Source: Clostridia bacterium
GTDB lineage: Bacteria; Bacillota; Clostridia; Christensenellales; Aristaeellaceae
Length of the DNA stretch: 64,000 bases
Assembly (NCBI GenBank): GCA_017448975.1
Contig: JAFSKN010000016.1
Span: 62,001 to 126,000 of the forward strand
Reading direction: 5' to 3'
How positions within the stretch are numbered: position 1 is the stretch's first letter; each line of letters begins with the position of its first letter. A model generated the notes under the pieces. That model was given only the letters and a program-made list of their open reading frames with translations, was not told the DNA's origin and ran no database searches. A program made the position numbers and the translations under genes. Shown here one piece after another: positions 47,404 to 56,367 of the stretch.

Positions 47404-48339
47404 TTAACCTTCGTCCATGGTGGCCCGCAGGAAAATATCCTCCAGGCTTTCTTCCGCCGGGGCCAATCGCAGCAGGGGCGCCTGCATGGCGGAGAGCAGG
47501 GTGAACAGCTCCCGTTCGGCGGGGCAGCCCGCTTTCACGGTGAGTATCACCTGGGTCAGGCCCGGTTCGCCGCCCCGTTCCGTTTTCACCTGGCTTACGC
47601 TGTTTAGCTGGCGCAGGGCGGGCAGAAGGGTGCCTTCCCCGCAGGCAATCACGGCCCGCAGCCGCTGTTCGCCGCAGCGCAGGGCCTGCAAAGCGCTGTC
47701 GCAGATCACCCGGCCATGGTGCAGGATGATTATCCGGTCGCAGACGGACTGCACTTCGCTTAAAATGTGGGAGGAAAAGAGCACCGTGTGCTCCCCGGCC
47801 AGTTCCCGCACCAGCTTGCGCACGTCGCTGCTCTGGCGGGGGTCCAGCCCGGCGGTGGGCTCGTCCAGGATGATTGCCTCCGGCGCGCCGCACAGGGCCT
47901 GGGCAATGCCCACCCGCTGGCGGTAGCCCTTGGACAGGTTGCCGATCTTGCGGTCCAGCACGTCGGTGAGACCCGTTTTCCCGGCCACCGCTTCCACGTG
48001 GGCGGCGACAGCCTTCCGTTCCACTTCTTTTAATTCGCAGGCGAAGCGCAGATACGCCCGCACGGTCATTTCGTCATACAGGGGGGCCTGCTCCGGCAGA
48101 TAGCCGAGCATGCGCTTGGCCTGACGGGGCTGAGTGAGGACGTCGAAGCCCCCCACGGTCACTCGGCCGGCGGAGGGGGCCAGACAGCCGGTGAGGATGT
48201 TCATGGCGGTGGTTTTGCCCGCGCCGTTCTGGCCCAGGAGACCCAAAATCTGGCCCTTGGGCAGGGTAAAGCTCACATCCTGCAGGGCCTGGTGCGCCCC
48301 GTAGCGCTTGGAAATGCCCTCGAACGCGATCACGCGCAC
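47404..48339 (-). CDS. ABC transporter ATP-binding protein, GldA/CcmA-like
   Basis: This 311-residue ATPase energises the GldF/GldG-type exporter. Walker A is GQNGAGKTTAMNIL, the Q-loop YLPEQAPLYDEMTV, the ABC signature LSKGYRQRVGIAQAL, Walker B AIILDEPTAGLDP and the H-loop SSHILSE. The ~90-residue C-terminal domain is of the DrrA/GldA type. A -10 TATAAT lies on the minus strand at 48366-48371. It is the first gene of the operon. Confidence 0.94.
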   Translation of the reverse strand: MRVIAFEGISKRYGAHQALQDVSFTLPKGQILGLLGQNGAGKTTAMNILTGCLAPSAGRVTVGGFDVLTQPRQAKRMLGYLPEQAPLYDEMTVRAYLRFACELKEVERKAVAAHVEAVAGKTGLTDVLDRKIGNLSKGYRQRVGIAQALCGAPEAIILDEPTAGLDPRQSSDVRKLVRELAGEHTVLFSSHILSEVQSVCDRIIILHHGRVICDSALQALRCGEQRLRAVIACGEGTLLPALRQLNSVSQVKTERGGEPGLTQVILTVKAGCPAERELFTLLSAMQAPLLRLAPAEESLEDIFLRATMDEG

Positions 48340-48512
48340 CGCCCCCTTTCATCGTGTACCGCCTGATTATATCACACTTAAGCTGATAATTGCGTGAACA
48401 AATTGTAAAGCAATAGGACGGAAGGCGCATAAATCATCCCTTCCCTGCGGTTTTCACGGGAGGGGGGGAATGCCCGAGCACCCTGAAAAATCAGGAAATC
48501 AACGCTTTTTCA

Positions 48513-48541
48513 TTGCGGAAATCTTTTTTTTCATATATAAT
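48513..48541 (+). promoter_or_regulatory. Promoter of the metallophosphoesterase gene
   Basis: TTGCGG (48513-48518) and TATAAT (48536-48541), 17-bp spacer with a T8 tract, 30 bp before the ATG at 48572. Confidence 0.75.
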
Positions 48542-48571
48542 AGCATGTATCGAAACAGAAAGGAGATCATC

Positions 48572-49648
48572 ATGGGACGGTCTCGCGATCCCTTGTTTGA
48601 CGAAGGCAGGCGGAAGCATCCCCTCGTCGGTATCTTTGTTCTGCTGCTGGTATTGATCGTCGTCACCGTGGCCGTGCTGAACGTGATCAGCAACGCCCGG
48701 GTAACGCTGGCAAAGCAATCGGTCACGGTGGCCAACCTGCCAAGCGGGTTTGAAAACTTCCGCATCCTGCACGTTAGCGATTTGCACGGCCTGTATTTCG
48801 GCCCCCATCAGGAGCAGGTGCAGGCGGCGATTGCCTCCGCCCAATACGATATTGTGTGCGTGACGGGCGATATTACGGGCAAGGACGGGGACATGGGCGC
48901 GTTTTTGGAACTGCTCAAGCTGTTTGGAAATAAGCCCGTTTATTTCATTCCGGGAGACGAAGACCCCGCCGCCCTGATCACTGCCCCCCACGCGGGGACC
49001 AGCCCCCTGGCGGAATATATTCAGGCAGCCCAAAGCCAGGGCGCAGTTTATGTGGACGCCCCGGTGCGCATCGACAGGGGAAAGGGCACGCTGTGGCTGT
49101 GCCCTGCCTGGGTGTATACGCTGAATTATGACGGGGCCCTCAGCGCGTATCAGACGCGGCTTGCCCAGGTGGAGGCGATGGACGCATCCCCGGAACGGGA
49201 CGCCGCCCTGGCCGCGGTGCAATATCAGCTGGATCAGCTGGACCGCATCCGCCAGGCGTGGCGGGAAACGCTGGAAACCCACGTGCATATCGGCATGACG
49301 CACGTTCCGCTGAACGATACGATGCTTCAGGCCCTGCGGGATTGGACGGGGGAGGATAACGACAGCCACATCCTTTCCATTTCTTTGATGCTGGCCGGGC
49401 ATACCGTGGCGGGCCAGTGGCGCGTGCCGGGCGTGGGCGCGGTGCGCGCGCCGGACACATCCGGCGAGGGCGGCGGGGTTTGGTTCCCGGAGGATCAGAA
49501 GGTAACGGGGCTGAGCACCGTTTACGGCATTACGCAGTATATCAGCCCCGGTCTGGGCACCAGCGCCGTCATCGGCCTGCCGCCGATCCGCATCTTCAAT
49601 ACCCCCACCATCACCGTCATTACGCTCACAAGCAAACTGACCATGTAA
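48572..49648 (+). CDS. Membrane-anchored metallophosphoesterase-like protein with altered metal sites
   Basis: This 358-residue protein starts at the ATG after AAAGGAG. A short basic N-terminus and a transmembrane helix (LVGIFVLLLVLIVVTVAVLN) place the domain outside the cell. The fold is that of YkuE-like metallophosphoesterases: HVSDLHG (Asp and His ligands), then VTGDITG, where the usual GDxxD lacks its second Asp. The usual GNHE is GDED, and GHxHxG reads GHTVAG. Several metal ligands are therefore lost, so classical phosphoesterase activity is doubtful. It lies 27 bp upstream of ppk. Confidence 0.75.
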   Translation: MGRSRDPLFDEGRRKHPLVGIFVLLLVLIVVTVAVLNVISNARVTLAKQSVTVANLPSGFENFRILHVSDLHGLYFGPHQEQVQAAIASAQYDIVCVTGDITGKDGDMGAFLELLKLFGNKPVYFIPGDEDPAALITAPHAGTSPLAEYIQAAQSQGAVYVDAPVRIDRGKGTLWLCPAWVYTLNYDGALSAYQTRLAQVEAMDASPERDAALAAVQYQLDQLDRIRQAWRETLETHVHIGMTHVPLNDTMLQALRDWTGEDNDSHILSISLMLAGHTVAGQWRVPGVGAVRAPDTSGEGGGVWFPEDQKVTGLSTVYGITQYISPGLGTSAVIGLPPIRIFNTPTITVITLTSKLTM

Positions 49649-49675
49649 ACGATACAAAAGGATGTGCAAATACGC

Positions 49676-51724
49676 ATGGGTAAAAGGGAAATCATCAACC
49701 GGGAACTGAGCTGGATCGACTTCAACCGCCGGGTGCTGGAGGAGGCGGCCAACCCCGATAATCCCCTGCTGGAACGGGGCAAGTTCCTGTCCATCTGCTC
49801 CACGAACTTAGACGAGTTCTTTATGGTGCGGGTGGGCTCCCTGGTGCGGGCGGCGTTTGCGGGCGATAAGAAAAAGGACCCCGCCGGCCTGACGCCCCGG
49901 GAACAGCTGGACGCCATTTTTCCCGCGGTGCAGGAGCAGGTGGCCCGTCAGTACGAGCTGCTGAACACGGAATATGTGCCCGCCCTGGCTCAAAGCGGCA
50001 TCCATTTCCTGAAAATGGAGGAACTGAACAAGGAGCAGCGGGAATGGCTGAGCCACTATTTTGACGAGCAGGTGCAGCCGCTCATGACGCCCCGGGCCAT
50101 CGACGATAAGCGTCCCTTCCCGCTGCTGGCGTCCCGGCGGCTGTATTTGGCGCTGCTTTTGCCGCCTACCGTGCGCACGAGCACGCCCCGCATGGCGCTG
50201 CTGACCGTGCCCTCCACCCTGCCCCGGGTGGTGATGCTGCCCATGGGCCGGGGCAAGGCCCGGGGCGTGCTGCTGGAGCAGGTGATCGCCGCCTATGCCC
50301 ACCGGCTGTTCGGCAAGGCCCGGCCCCTGGCCGTGCTGCCCTTCCGCATCACCCGCAACACCGATTTTATTTATAACGACAGCGACGCCGACGCCCTGAT
50401 CGTGGAAATGCGCAAAAACCTGAAAAAGCGCAAATGGGGCCGGGTGGTGCGTCTGGAAGTGCCCGCCGGGGGCGACGTGCGCCTGCTGGTGCGGGTAAAG
50501 AAATACCTGGATGTGGCCGAGGAGGGCGTGTTCACCGTGCCCGGCCCCCTGAACCTGGATTATTTCATGAAGCAGATTTCGTCCCTGCCGGACTTTGACG
50601 ACCTGCGCTTCCCGCCCTTCACGCCCCGGATCGACGAGCGTTTCCGCCAGGAGGGCTCCATTTTCCGCGCCATTCGCGGCGGGGATATCCTGGTCAACCA
50701 CCCCTACGACAGCTTTGATTCCGTGGTGCGCTTCATCTGCGAGGCGGCGGAGGATCAGAACGTCATGGCCATCAAGCAGACCCTGTACCGGGTCAGCGGC
50801 AAATCGCCCATCGTGGCGGCCCTGATCCGCGCCGCCCAGCAGGGCAAGCAGGTGACGGTGCTGGTGGAGGTGCGCGCCCGGTTCGACGAGGAAAACAACA
50901 TCAACTGGTGCCTGGCCCTGGAGAAAGCGGGCTGCCATGTGTTCTACGGCGTGCCCAAGCTGAAAACCCACAGCAAGATCACCTGCGTGGTGCGCAAGGA
51001 ACCGGACGGCCTGCGCCGCTATGTGCATTTGGGCACCGGCAACTATAACGACGTGACCGCCAGGCTGTACACCGATATGGGCCTGTTCACCTGCGACGAG
51101 GCCATCGGCCGGGATGCCGTGAACTTTTTCAACCGGGTCACCGGCTACGGCGAAAGCACCGAAATGGAAAAGCTGGTGGCCGCGCCCACCCACCTGCGCA
51201 AAGCCTTCAAGCGCCTGATCCGCCGGGAAATCGAACACGCCGAAGCGGGCCTCCCCGCCCGGATCACCGCCAAAATGAACTCCCTGGTGGATCCCAAAAT
51301 CATCAAGCTGGTGTATGAGGCCGCCGACGCGGGGGTGGAAATCGATTTGATCGTGCGCGGCATGTGCTGCCTGAAAACCGGAGGACGGGAAAACCTGCGG
51401 GTGCGGTCCATCGTGGGCAGGCTGCTGGAGCATACCAGGGCTTACGTGTTTGAAAACGGCGGGGAAAAGGAAGTTTACCTCGCCTCCGCCGACTGGATGC
51501 CCCGGAACCTGGATAAGCGGGTGGAGCTCATGTTCCCCATCGAGGACCCGGCCCTGCAGAACCGCATCATCGCTTCCCTGTCGGACGAACTGAACGATAA
51601 CATGAAGGCCTGGGAAATGAAAAAGAACGGCAAGTACCGCCGGGTGAAGCGGGAAGAACCGCTGCTCAATTCCCAGGAAACCCGCATTTTAGGCCCGGCG
51701 GAAATCGCCGCGCCGGAGGAGTAA
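49676..51724 (+). CDS. ppk: Polyphosphate kinase 1
   Basis: PPK1 reversibly polymerises the gamma-phosphate of ATP into polyphosphate. The ~682-residue protein has the N-domain (NRELSWIDFNRRVLEEA), the head domain and two phospholipase-D-like C-domains. The autophosphorylated His is in LKTHSKITCVVR, with HLGTGNYND following and RVSGKSPIVAALI before. I start at the ATG at 49676; a GTG at 49664 is also possible, and neither has ideal ribosome binding site spacing. A probable PPK2 gene starts at the right end of the window. Confidence 0.96.
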   Translation: MGKREIINRELSWIDFNRRVLEEAANPDNPLLERGKFLSICSTNLDEFFMVRVGSLVRAAFAGDKKKDPAGLTPREQLDAIFPAVQEQVARQYELLNTEYVPALAQSGIHFLKMEELNKEQREWLSHYFDEQVQPLMTPRAIDDKRPFPLLASRRLYLALLLPPTVRTSTPRMALLTVPSTLPRVVMLPMGRGKARGVLLEQVIAAYAHRLFGKARPLAVLPFRITRNTDFIYNDSDADALIVEMRKNLKKRKWGRVVRLEVPAGGDVRLLVRVKKYLDVAEEGVFTVPGPLNLDYFMKQISSLPDFDDLRFPPFTPRIDERFRQEGSIFRAIRGGDILVNHPYDSFDSVVRFICEAAEDQNVMAIKQTLYRVSGKSPIVAALIRAAQQGKQVTVLVEVRARFDEENNINWCLALEKAGCHVFYGVPKLKTHSKITCVVRKEPDGLRRYVHLGTGNYNDVTARLYTDMGLFTCDEAIGRDAVNFFNRVTGYGESTEMEKLVAAPTHLRKAFKRLIRREIEHAEAGLPARITAKMNSLVDPKIIKLVYEAADAGVEIDLIVRGMCCLKTGGRENLRVRSIVGRLLEHTRAYVFENGGEKEVYLASADWMPRNLDKRVELMFPIEDPALQNRIIASLSDELNDNMKAWEMKKNGKYRRVKREEPLLNSQETRILGPAEIAAPEE

Positions 51725-51725
51725 A

Positions 51726-52168
51726 GAACACTTTAAGTCAGCAATGAAACGAGGCAGGGGGCTTCTTCAGCCCCCTAAACCCCTGAACCAGGGCCGCTTG
51801 GCCCTGGACCCATCCTGGCGAATCAGCTTGAATAGAAAAAAACAAAACAATATCCGCCTGTCGCTGGGAGATACGAAAGTTTGAGGGCTTCTGGCCCAGG
51901 AAAGCCGGGAAAATCCCAGGGAAAAAGCTTGCTTTTTCCTCGGGATTATTCCCTGGCTTTCCCCGGATGCTTTGCATCCGGGTTGGCCGCCAAAGGCGGC
52001 CGGGCCAGAAGCACAAGGCTATCAAGTTGGTCATTTCTTCCAAGTAACAGCGGGAACTTGCTTTCTTTCCGCGTCAGGTAATATCCGCGGGTGAGGGTCC
52101 AGGGAGATCATCTCCCTGGTAGGGTGTGGGGCAAAGCCCCACTGGTCTCCTGGTTTCTTAAAGTGTCC
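51726..52168. mobile_element. 443-bp multi-hairpin element with CACTTTAAG terminal inverted repeats
   Basis: The element fills the space between the ppk and GH127 stop codons (convergent). It begins GAACACTTTAAGTCA and ends CTTAAAGTGTCC. Internal hairpins include GGGGGCT/AGCCCCC (about 51757-51775), CCAGGGCC/GGCCCTGG (51788-51807), a long central stem (51902-51960), CCGGATGC/GCATCCGG (51963-51981), GGCCGCC/GGCGGCC (51985-52001), CCAGGGAG/CTCCCTGG (52099-52119) and GTGGGGC/GCCCCAC (52126-52142). An 11-bp perfect long-range stem GCTTCTGGCCC (51887-51897) with GGGCCAGAAGC (52002-52012) encloses the central ones. No coding frame is credible, so it is non-autonomous. Confidence 0.8.
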
Positions 52169-52170
52169 TT

Positions 52171-54195
52171 TTATTCTGATTGGAGCCACACCCGCATCTC
52201 ACCCTTTCCCCGGTTGTTCCACGCGAAGTAGGGGATGAGGGTGATTTTTGTTTCCGTGGTTTGGGGCTTGGACCAGGGAGCGTACAGGGGAACGTTTTCC
52301 GGCATAGTGACGCGCTTGCCGGGCACGGTGAGGGCGGGCACGGTCAGGCCGTCGATCTCCTTTTCCGAGCATTGGACTTCCGCCGTGCGCTCCGGGCAGG
52401 CCCGCAGCAGGTGCAGGCACTTTCCATTGTCTTCTTCCTCGGCGCAGTAGACCCAGGGGCCCCGGGTATAGCACACCTGTCCGGAAGTTTCCCGCACCAG
52501 GGGAGAGGCGGCAATGGCCTGAACGGTCATGGGGAAATCGGCGGTGATTGTATCGCCCGCGCGCCAGACGCCCGTGAAATGGAAATATCCGTTTTGCAGC
52601 CGGCTGTTTTGTTTGGCTTCGGCGCTGCCGTTCTGTGCCCAGCCCGGCAGCCGCAGGGCGACGGTGCCTTCCGCTTCGCCGGAAAGAACACTGATTTCCA
52701 CATGGCCGGTGTTCGTCAGGTCGGCGTCCAGCCTCAGGGTGATTTCCTGCCCGTTCAGCGTGGCCTTGATCTCGCTGCCGATATACAAATGGATGTACAG
52801 GGCGTCTTCCGTTTGGGTGGCGATGTACTGGCCTAAGCTGGACACGATGCGGGCGATGTTGGGCGGGCAGCAGGCGCAGCCGAACCATTTTTGCCGCACG
52901 GGCTTCACGTGGGAAAGCCGCTCGTCCGTTTCGCAGGCGGCGGGGTCCACCTCCAGGGGATTCACGTAGAAAAAGCTCTTTCCGTCCAGGGCCATACCAG
53001 CCAGCACGGTGTTGTACAGCGCCCGTTCCATCACGTCGGCGTATTCCGCCTTGGGCGTCAATTGCAGCATACGCCGGGCGAAGAAGGCCAGGCCGATGGC
53101 GGCGCAGGTTTCGGAATAGGCGGTATCGGAGGGCAGGTCAAAAGGCCGGGAGAAGGCTTCGCCTACGTGGGTGCCGCCCACGCCGCCGGTGACGTACATC
53201 TTTTCGTTCACCGTGCTGCGCCACAGCCGTTCGCAGGCTTTCAGCATGGCCTCGTCCCCGGTCAGCCGGGCTTCGTCCGCCATGCCGCTGGCAAGATACA
53301 TTTGCCGTACCGCGTGACCCACGGCCTCGTCCATCTCCCGGACGGGCTTGTGGGCCTGATAATACCTGTAACGCTCCGCCGTCACCGGCAGTTCTTTCTT
53401 TCCCTCTTTTTTCAGCCGCCGGTTTTCTTCTAAGGCAAAGGTGCTGGGCTCCGTGCCCCGCACGTCCAGGAAGCGCTGGGCCAGATCCTTCCATTCCGCT
53501 TCCCCGGTTTCCTCATACAGCCGGTACAGCGCCATTTCGGCGATTTCATGGCCGGGGCAGCCCCGTTCTTTGCCGGGACCGAATTTTTCGGCAATGCAGC
53601 GGCCAAAACGCCGGGCCACGTCCAGCAGGTCGTCCTTCCCCGTGGCCTGCTTCCAGGCCACCGCCGCTTCCGTCAGGTGGCCGAAGCAGTACAGTTCATG
53701 ATGGTCTTTCAGGTTGGTAAAGGCGTTTTCCCGGCCCGTCAGGGAATAATAGGTGTTCAGATAGCCGTCCTCCTCCTGGGCGGCGCGGATCAGATCCACG
53801 GCCTCCTGGGCCTGTTTTTGCAGCGCCGCGTCCGGCTTCACCGTGAGCTGATAGGCCACCGCCTCCAGCCACTTGTAACCGTCGCTGTCCTGGAACACGA
53901 AGCCGTAAAACCCGTCCTCCATGGGCGGCTTGCCTTCCTCGGGAGAGACCACGAAGCCGCAGTTCTGCTGCACGGGGGCATACCCCCCGCCCACTTTCTT
54001 TGCGGCGATGGCCCGGGCCGCGGCGCGCATGTTGTGGGCCCACCAGCTGGGGGCCGCGCCGGGGATACGGTCGTTCAGCGCGTCCCACTGGTAGGGGATC
54101 ACGGCGGTGCGGATCAAGTCCATTTCCCGGCTCCAGAAGGGGTCTGAAACCCTTACGGAGCGCAGGGGCAGCGGAGCGGAAATTTTATCAGACAT
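52171..54195 (-). CDS. GH127-family beta-L-arabinofuranosidase-like hydrolase (DUF1680)
   Basis: This 674-residue enzyme belongs to glycoside hydrolase family 127, which removes beta-L-arabinofuranose from plant glycans. No signal peptide is present, so it works in the cytosol on imported oligosaccharides. VRVSDPFWSREMDLIRTAVIP is the family N-terminus. The catalytic cysteine lies in KWFGCACCPPNIARI with neighbouring zinc-binding Cys, and the acid/base Glu in YSETCAAIGLAFFARRML. The ATG has AGGAGG upstream and its own promoter. Activity on related furanosides is possible. Confidence 0.92.
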   Translation of the reverse strand: MSDKISAPLPLRSVRVSDPFWSREMDLIRTAVIPYQWDALNDRIPGAAPSWWAHNMRAAARAIAAKKVGGGYAPVQQNCGFVVSPEEGKPPMEDGFYGFVFQDSDGYKWLEAVAYQLTVKPDAALQKQAQEAVDLIRAAQEEDGYLNTYYSLTGRENAFTNLKDHHELYCFGHLTEAAVAWKQATGKDDLLDVARRFGRCIAEKFGPGKERGCPGHEIAEMALYRLYEETGEAEWKDLAQRFLDVRGTEPSTFALEENRRLKKEGKKELPVTAERYRYYQAHKPVREMDEAVGHAVRQMYLASGMADEARLTGDEAMLKACERLWRSTVNEKMYVTGGVGGTHVGEAFSRPFDLPSDTAYSETCAAIGLAFFARRMLQLTPKAEYADVMERALYNTVLAGMALDGKSFFYVNPLEVDPAACETDERLSHVKPVRQKWFGCACCPPNIARIVSSLGQYIATQTEDALYIHLYIGSEIKATLNGQEITLRLDADLTNTGHVEISVLSGEAEGTVALRLPGWAQNGSAEAKQNSRLQNGYFHFTGVWRAGDTITADFPMTVQAIAASPLVRETSGQVCYTRGPWVYCAEEEDNGKCLHLLRACPERTAEVQCSEKEIDGLTVPALTVPGKRVTMPENVPLYAPWSKPQTTETKITLIPYFAWNNRGKGEMRVWLQSE

Positions 54196-54224
54196 AGCTG
54201 CTTCCTCCTGTGTGAATTAGCTTT

Positions 54225-54253
54225 ATTATATCGGGGCTTCGGGGGATTTTCAA
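54225..54253 (-). promoter_or_regulatory. Promoter of the GH127 gene
   Basis: Minus strand TTGAAA (54248-54253), 17-bp spacer, TATAAT (54225-54230), about 30 bp before the ATG. Confidence 0.75.
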
Positions 54254-54296
54254 GAGTGAATTCTGCTGCAAGCATTCAGTTGTTTTTTCAAAAATA

Positions 54297-54325
54297 TTGA
54301 CAGCATTCATCAACCAATTTATAAT
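54297..54325 (+). promoter_or_regulatory. Promoter of the restriction-modification operon
   Basis: Perfect TTGACA (54297-54302), 17-bp spacer and TATAAT (54320-54325), 26 bp upstream of the methyltransferase ATG. No controller-protein gene or C-box is visible. Confidence 0.88.
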
Positions 54326-54351
54326 ACTTTTGTTATTTGTGGAGGTGCGAT

Positions 54352-55629
54352 ATGACCGAGCATAAAATCATTTTCGGCGACAGCAGGAGCATGTCGCAAA
54401 TACCGGACAAATCTGTACAGCTGATTATTACTTCGCCTCCGTACTGGCAGCTAAAGGATTACGGCACTGATGATCAAATCGGATTTAACGACAGCTATGA
54501 GGAATATATTAACAATCTGAATCTTGTATGGCAAGAGTGTTTTCGTGTCCTCGCAAATGGCTGTAGATTATGCATCAATATCGGAGATCAATTTGCTCGT
54601 TCTGTATACTATGGCAGATATAAGGTAATACCAATCAGAACTGAAATTATCCGTTTCTGTGAGACGTTGGGAATGGATTATATGGGTGCTGTCATTTGGC
54701 AAAAAGCCACAACAATGAATACGACCGGCGGCGGCGCAATTATGGGCAGTTTTCCCTATCCGCGCAACGGTATTTTGAAAATGGACTATGAATTTATTCT
54801 TTTGTTCAAAAAACTTGGAACTCCACCCAAGCCTTCGCCTGAACAAAAGAAAATGTCTGAGATAACGAAAGAAGAATGGAATCAGTATTTTTCATCTCAT
54901 TGGGTTTTTAACGGCGTCAGGCAGTACGAACACATCGCCATGTTCCCGGAAGAACTCCCCAAACGCCTGATCAAAATGTTTTCCTTTGCAGGAGAAACGG
55001 TACTTGATCCATTTGCCGGAAGCGGGACTACCTCGTTGGCGGCTAAGAATTTAGGACGAAACTCAATAGGCTATGAGATCAATAAGGATTTTAAATCAAT
55101 AATTGAAGAAAAACTGTATGGCAGCCAGTCCAGCCTTTTTGACGAGGATTTTTCTGTCTCATTCATTAACGATAAAAGCAATGATTATTCATTCAATTCT
55201 CTGCCTTATGTTTTTTCAGATCCACACAGAATTGATAAAAAAATCGATATTAAGGCATTATCGTTTGGCTCCAAAATAGACGGAACGGATAAAAAACGGG
55301 ATGATCTTGTTGGCGTTAAAAGCGTTTTATCACCTGATAAAGTGGAATTAAGTAATGGTTTAATAGTCAGACTTCTTGGAATCAAGCCGAAAGACAAGTA
55401 TCTTTCGGAAGCGATGGAATTTCTTAAATCGAAATTCAGCAAAAGAAGAGTTTTCATGAAGTATGACGCTATGAAGTATGATAATGACAATAATCTGTTG
55501 TGCTATCTCTACCTTGATAATAAAACTTTTATTAATCGGCACCTGATAAAAACAGGGTATGTTGATTTGGATGCTTCTATTGATTTCAAGTACAAGAAGG
55601 TATTTATGGAGGATTTGAAAAATGCCTAA
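54352..55629 (+). CDS. Beta-class DNA methyltransferase with C-terminal nuclease-homologue domain
   Basis: This 425-residue protein starts after GGAGG. The N-terminal ~265 residues form a beta-class (motif IV before motif I) N4-cytosine/N6-adenine methyltransferase: LIITSPPYWQLKDYG (motif IV) and VLDPFAGSGTTSLAAKNLGR (motif I). Residues about 335-425 (NGLIVRLLGIKPKDKYLSEA, then a YLYLDNKTFINRHLIKTGYV block) resemble a staphylococcal-nuclease-like OB fold without its full catalytic set. The partner is an MjaI-like endonuclease, so m4C in CTAG is the likely modification. AT-rich compared with the flanks, indicating transfer. Confidence 0.85.
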   Translation: MTEHKIIFGDSRSMSQIPDKSVQLIITSPPYWQLKDYGTDDQIGFNDSYEEYINNLNLVWQECFRVLANGCRLCINIGDQFARSVYYGRYKVIPIRTEIIRFCETLGMDYMGAVIWQKATTMNTTGGGAIMGSFPYPRNGILKMDYEFILLFKKLGTPPKPSPEQKKMSEITKEEWNQYFSSHWVFNGVRQYEHIAMFPEELPKRLIKMFSFAGETVLDPFAGSGTTSLAAKNLGRNSIGYEINKDFKSIIEEKLYGSQSSLFDEDFSVSFINDKSNDYSFNSLPYVFSDPHRIDKKIDIKALSFGSKIDGTDKKRDDLVGVKSVLSPDKVELSNGLIVRLLGIKPKDKYLSEAMEFLKSKFSKRRVFMKYDAMKYDNDNNLLCYLYLDNKTFINRHLIKTGYVDLDASIDFKYKKVFMEDLKNA

Positions 55630-56257
55630 GGAATGGATTTTGAACAGCGCGACCAATCGCTTTCAACTCAATTTCAAAAGAAATGTTGGGGCAACGTCTG
55701 AGGCTATCAGAAAATGTGCGCCTAAATCTCTTGAGGAATGGCAGGCATATTATTTTGAAAATGTGCGTTCGGAAGAACAGATCGTTGATCTTGGCAAGAA
55801 GCTATATGTAAAAATTTCCGAGGTTCTTGTTGCTGAGATAGATGAAATAACCGAAGAAGACTGCATTGCTTATATGAAACAGCTTGTAATTGACAGGACG
55901 TATGACGGCTATGTTCGAGAGATAAAAACCATATATGAACAATTGCAAGAGATTGTGAAGGAAAAGATAGAGCCTGCTCCGGACGCATGGGATCGCTTAT
56001 ACAATGTCGATTTCTATATCAAGATTAACGATAACTATATAGGCTTTCAAATTAAACCGGTTTCCCAGGTATCAAGTATTCCTGAAATTTATAAGGAAAA
56101 GGGTATTCAACATAAGACACACGAAAAATTCAAAGCAAAGTATGGAGGCAGTGTTTTCTACTTGTTTTCATGCAAATCTGGAGACAAAAAAATTATTGTG
56201 AATACAGAAGTAATCGATGAAATCAAAGAAGAAATCAGCAGGTTAAAATCAAAATAG
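55622..56257 (+). CDS. MjaI-family type II restriction endonuclease
   Basis: This 211-residue protein overlaps the methyltransferase gene by 8 bp. The start MPKEWILNSATNRFQLNFKR and the catalytic region YNVDFYIKINDNYIGFQIKP (Asp ... QxK, a PD-(D/E)xK variant) match the MjaI restriction endonuclease family, whose prototype cuts CTAG. Codon use and base composition are AT-rich like the methyltransferase. The two genes form a complete type II system under one promoter and one terminator. The family assignment is from recognised motifs; the recognition site is inferred from MjaI. Confidence 0.8.
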   Translation: MPKEWILNSATNRFQLNFKRNVGATSEAIRKCAPKSLEEWQAYYFENVRSEEQIVDLGKKLYVKISEVLVAEIDEITEEDCIAYMKQLVIDRTYDGYVREIKTIYEQLQEIVKEKIEPAPDAWDRLYNVDFYIKINDNYIGFQIKPVSQVSSIPEIYKEKGIQHKTHEKFKAKYGGSVFYLFSCKSGDKKIIVNTEVIDEIKEEISRLKSK

Positions 56258-56276
56258 GGTTTCTATATAAATCAAG

Positions 56277-56301
56277 AGCGTCGCAATTGCGGCGCTTTTT
56301 T
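56277..56301 (+). terminator. Terminator of the restriction-modification operon
   Basis: The stem AGCGTCGC / GCGGCGCT with an AATT loop is followed by TTTTTT, 20 bp after the endonuclease stop. Confidence 0.85.
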
Positions 56302-56367
56302 CCATTCAAAGATTCGCATACCTTTCCAACTCTGTGCATAGCTATAAGGAAGGCGGAGGGGATGGGA

